6,105 nucleotides of DNA, taken from an uncultured Clostridia bacterium (GTDB taxonomy: Bacteria; Bacillota; Clostridia; Oscillospirales; Ruminococcaceae). The position numbers were made by a program, and so were the translations under genes. Shown here in pieces: positions 5,633-6,105 of the stretch. Each line of letters starts with the position of its first letter. Positions within the stretch are counted from its first letter, which is position 1. The stretch covers positions 1 to 6,105 of the forward strand of contig CAMDZU010000089.1 of the NCBI GenBank assembly GCA_945910715.1. The letters are read 5' to 3'. The notes beneath the pieces were generated by a model that saw nothing but the letters and a program-made list of their open reading frames with translations, did no database searches and was not told the DNA's origin.

Positions 5633-6105
5633 TTACAAAGTAAAAAGCCCGTCAAATATCAATTCAAGACTTTTCAGAAAGGTCATCCGCTGTACCTCGT
5701 CTATTGCCACCACATCCGTTTCAAAAATCACCTGCTCGTCAAGCACCGCCTGAATTTTCCCCAGCTTCTGTCCCTGCTTTATTTCAGCCTCCGCAGTTTT
5801 GCTTATTGCATAATTGTATTTCACCTTTGAGGACGAGCCTTTTGGGATAATGCAGCTGCCTGCTCGGTCGATTCCAACCGCTGCCGTCTTTTCCGTGCCC
5901 TTTGTTACCTCAATGGGAGCAAGCCTTTCCGAATCAAATTGGGGCGTAAAGACCTCAAAGCCCGTAAAGCCGTAATCAAGCAGCGCTTCTGCCTGCTCAA
6001 ACCGTGCGCTGTCGCTTTCAGCCCCTAATATTACTGCAATAAGCTCCATTTCGCCACGCTTTGCCGTTCCCACAAAGCAATAGCCTGCGCCGTCCGTTGT
6101 GCCTG
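5633..6105 (-). CDS. D-alanyl-D-alanine carboxypeptidase (DacF/PBP5 type), C-terminal part
   Basis: Low-molecular-mass penicillin-binding proteins of this kind trim the terminal D-alanine of peptidoglycan side chains at the outer face of the membrane. Only the last 156 residues are in the window. The frame is open to the right edge and begins with GTTDGAGYCFVGTAKRGEME, matching the region of peptidase family S11 proteins just after the KTG motif. The first glycine is probably the G of KTG, so the catalytic serine, SXN motif and most of KTG lie outside. The strand pattern MELIAVILGA and LLDYGF is typical of the end of the peptidase domain. A beta-rich PBP5-like C-terminal domain follows (roughly the last 100 residues), then a terminal amphipathic segment (FLKSLELIFDGLFTL) likely to anchor the protein to the membrane. 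The GTG at 6073 is internal, not a start. Subfamily (DacF versus DacA) is inferred. Confidence 0.9.
   Translation of the reverse strand, partial: GTTDGAGYCFVGTAKRGEMELIAVILGAESDSARFEQAEALLDYGFTGFEVFTPQFDSERLAPIEVTKGTEKTAAVGIDRAGSCIIPKGSSSKVKYNYAISKTAEAEIKQGQKLGKIQAVLDEQVIFETDVVAIDEVQRMTFLKSLELIFDGLFTL

Noticed and set aside
6071..6073. GTG at 6073 as the start of a 146-residue protein
   Set aside because: The frame stays open to the window edge, and the residues before it (GTTDGAGYCF) match the carboxypeptidase family, so the codon is internal.

Overview
The window looks like a piece of ordinary chromosome from a low-to-moderate GC Gram-positive bacterium of the Clostridia, most likely a Ruminococcus/Oscillospiraceae-type gut organism. 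This assignment is inference. It rests on strong Shine-Dalgarno sites (AGGAG/GGAGG) before every visible start, sigma-A-like promoters, the Der/DUF512 neighbourhood that I recall as common in Firmicutes, and a DacF-like carboxypeptidase. All seven genes lie on the minus strand, so transcription runs from high to low coordinates. No gene on the plus strand is credible.

In transcription order the layout is as follows. (1) The 3' end of a DacF/PBP5-type D-alanyl-D-alanine carboxypeptidase, cut by the right edge (5633-6105). (2) A 173-base spacer with a good promoter for pgi (TTGCAA-N17-TATAAT). (3) pgi, glucose-6-phosphate isomerase (4122-5459). (4) A 112-base spacer with two hairpins. (5) A small P-loop protein of unknown function (3608-4009). 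(6) A spacer with a full-consensus promoter (TTGACA-N17-TATAAT plus extended -10) driving rpmF. (7) rpmF, ribosomal protein L32, whose true start is 3474 (3289-3474). (8) An 81-base spacer with a terminator-like hairpin and a mutually exclusive inverted repeat that reaches the next start codon. (9) An O-antigen-ligase/Wzy-type polytopic membrane protein (1824-3206). (10) A PDZ/radical-SAM/DUF512 protein whose start overlaps the ligase gene by 59 bases (578-1882). (11) A 91-base spacer with small palindromes. (12) The 5' part of der, a ribosome-assembly GTPase, cut by the left edge (1-486).

Functionally this is a housekeeping stretch: cell-wall trimming, central sugar metabolism, translation and ribosome assembly, with one surface-glycan membrane enzyme and two conserved proteins of unclear role. 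The rpmF promoter, with partial readthrough of the hairpin after it, could feed the ligase-DUF512-der block. That would place a glycan enzyme under the same control as ribosome genes, but it is inference. I see no mobile element, CRISPR array, tRNA, rRNA or toxin-antitoxin pair. I found no evidence for a new multi-gene system. The points most worth a second look are the competing RNA structures before the ligase gene, the 59-base gene overlap, and the uncharacterised P-loop protein.
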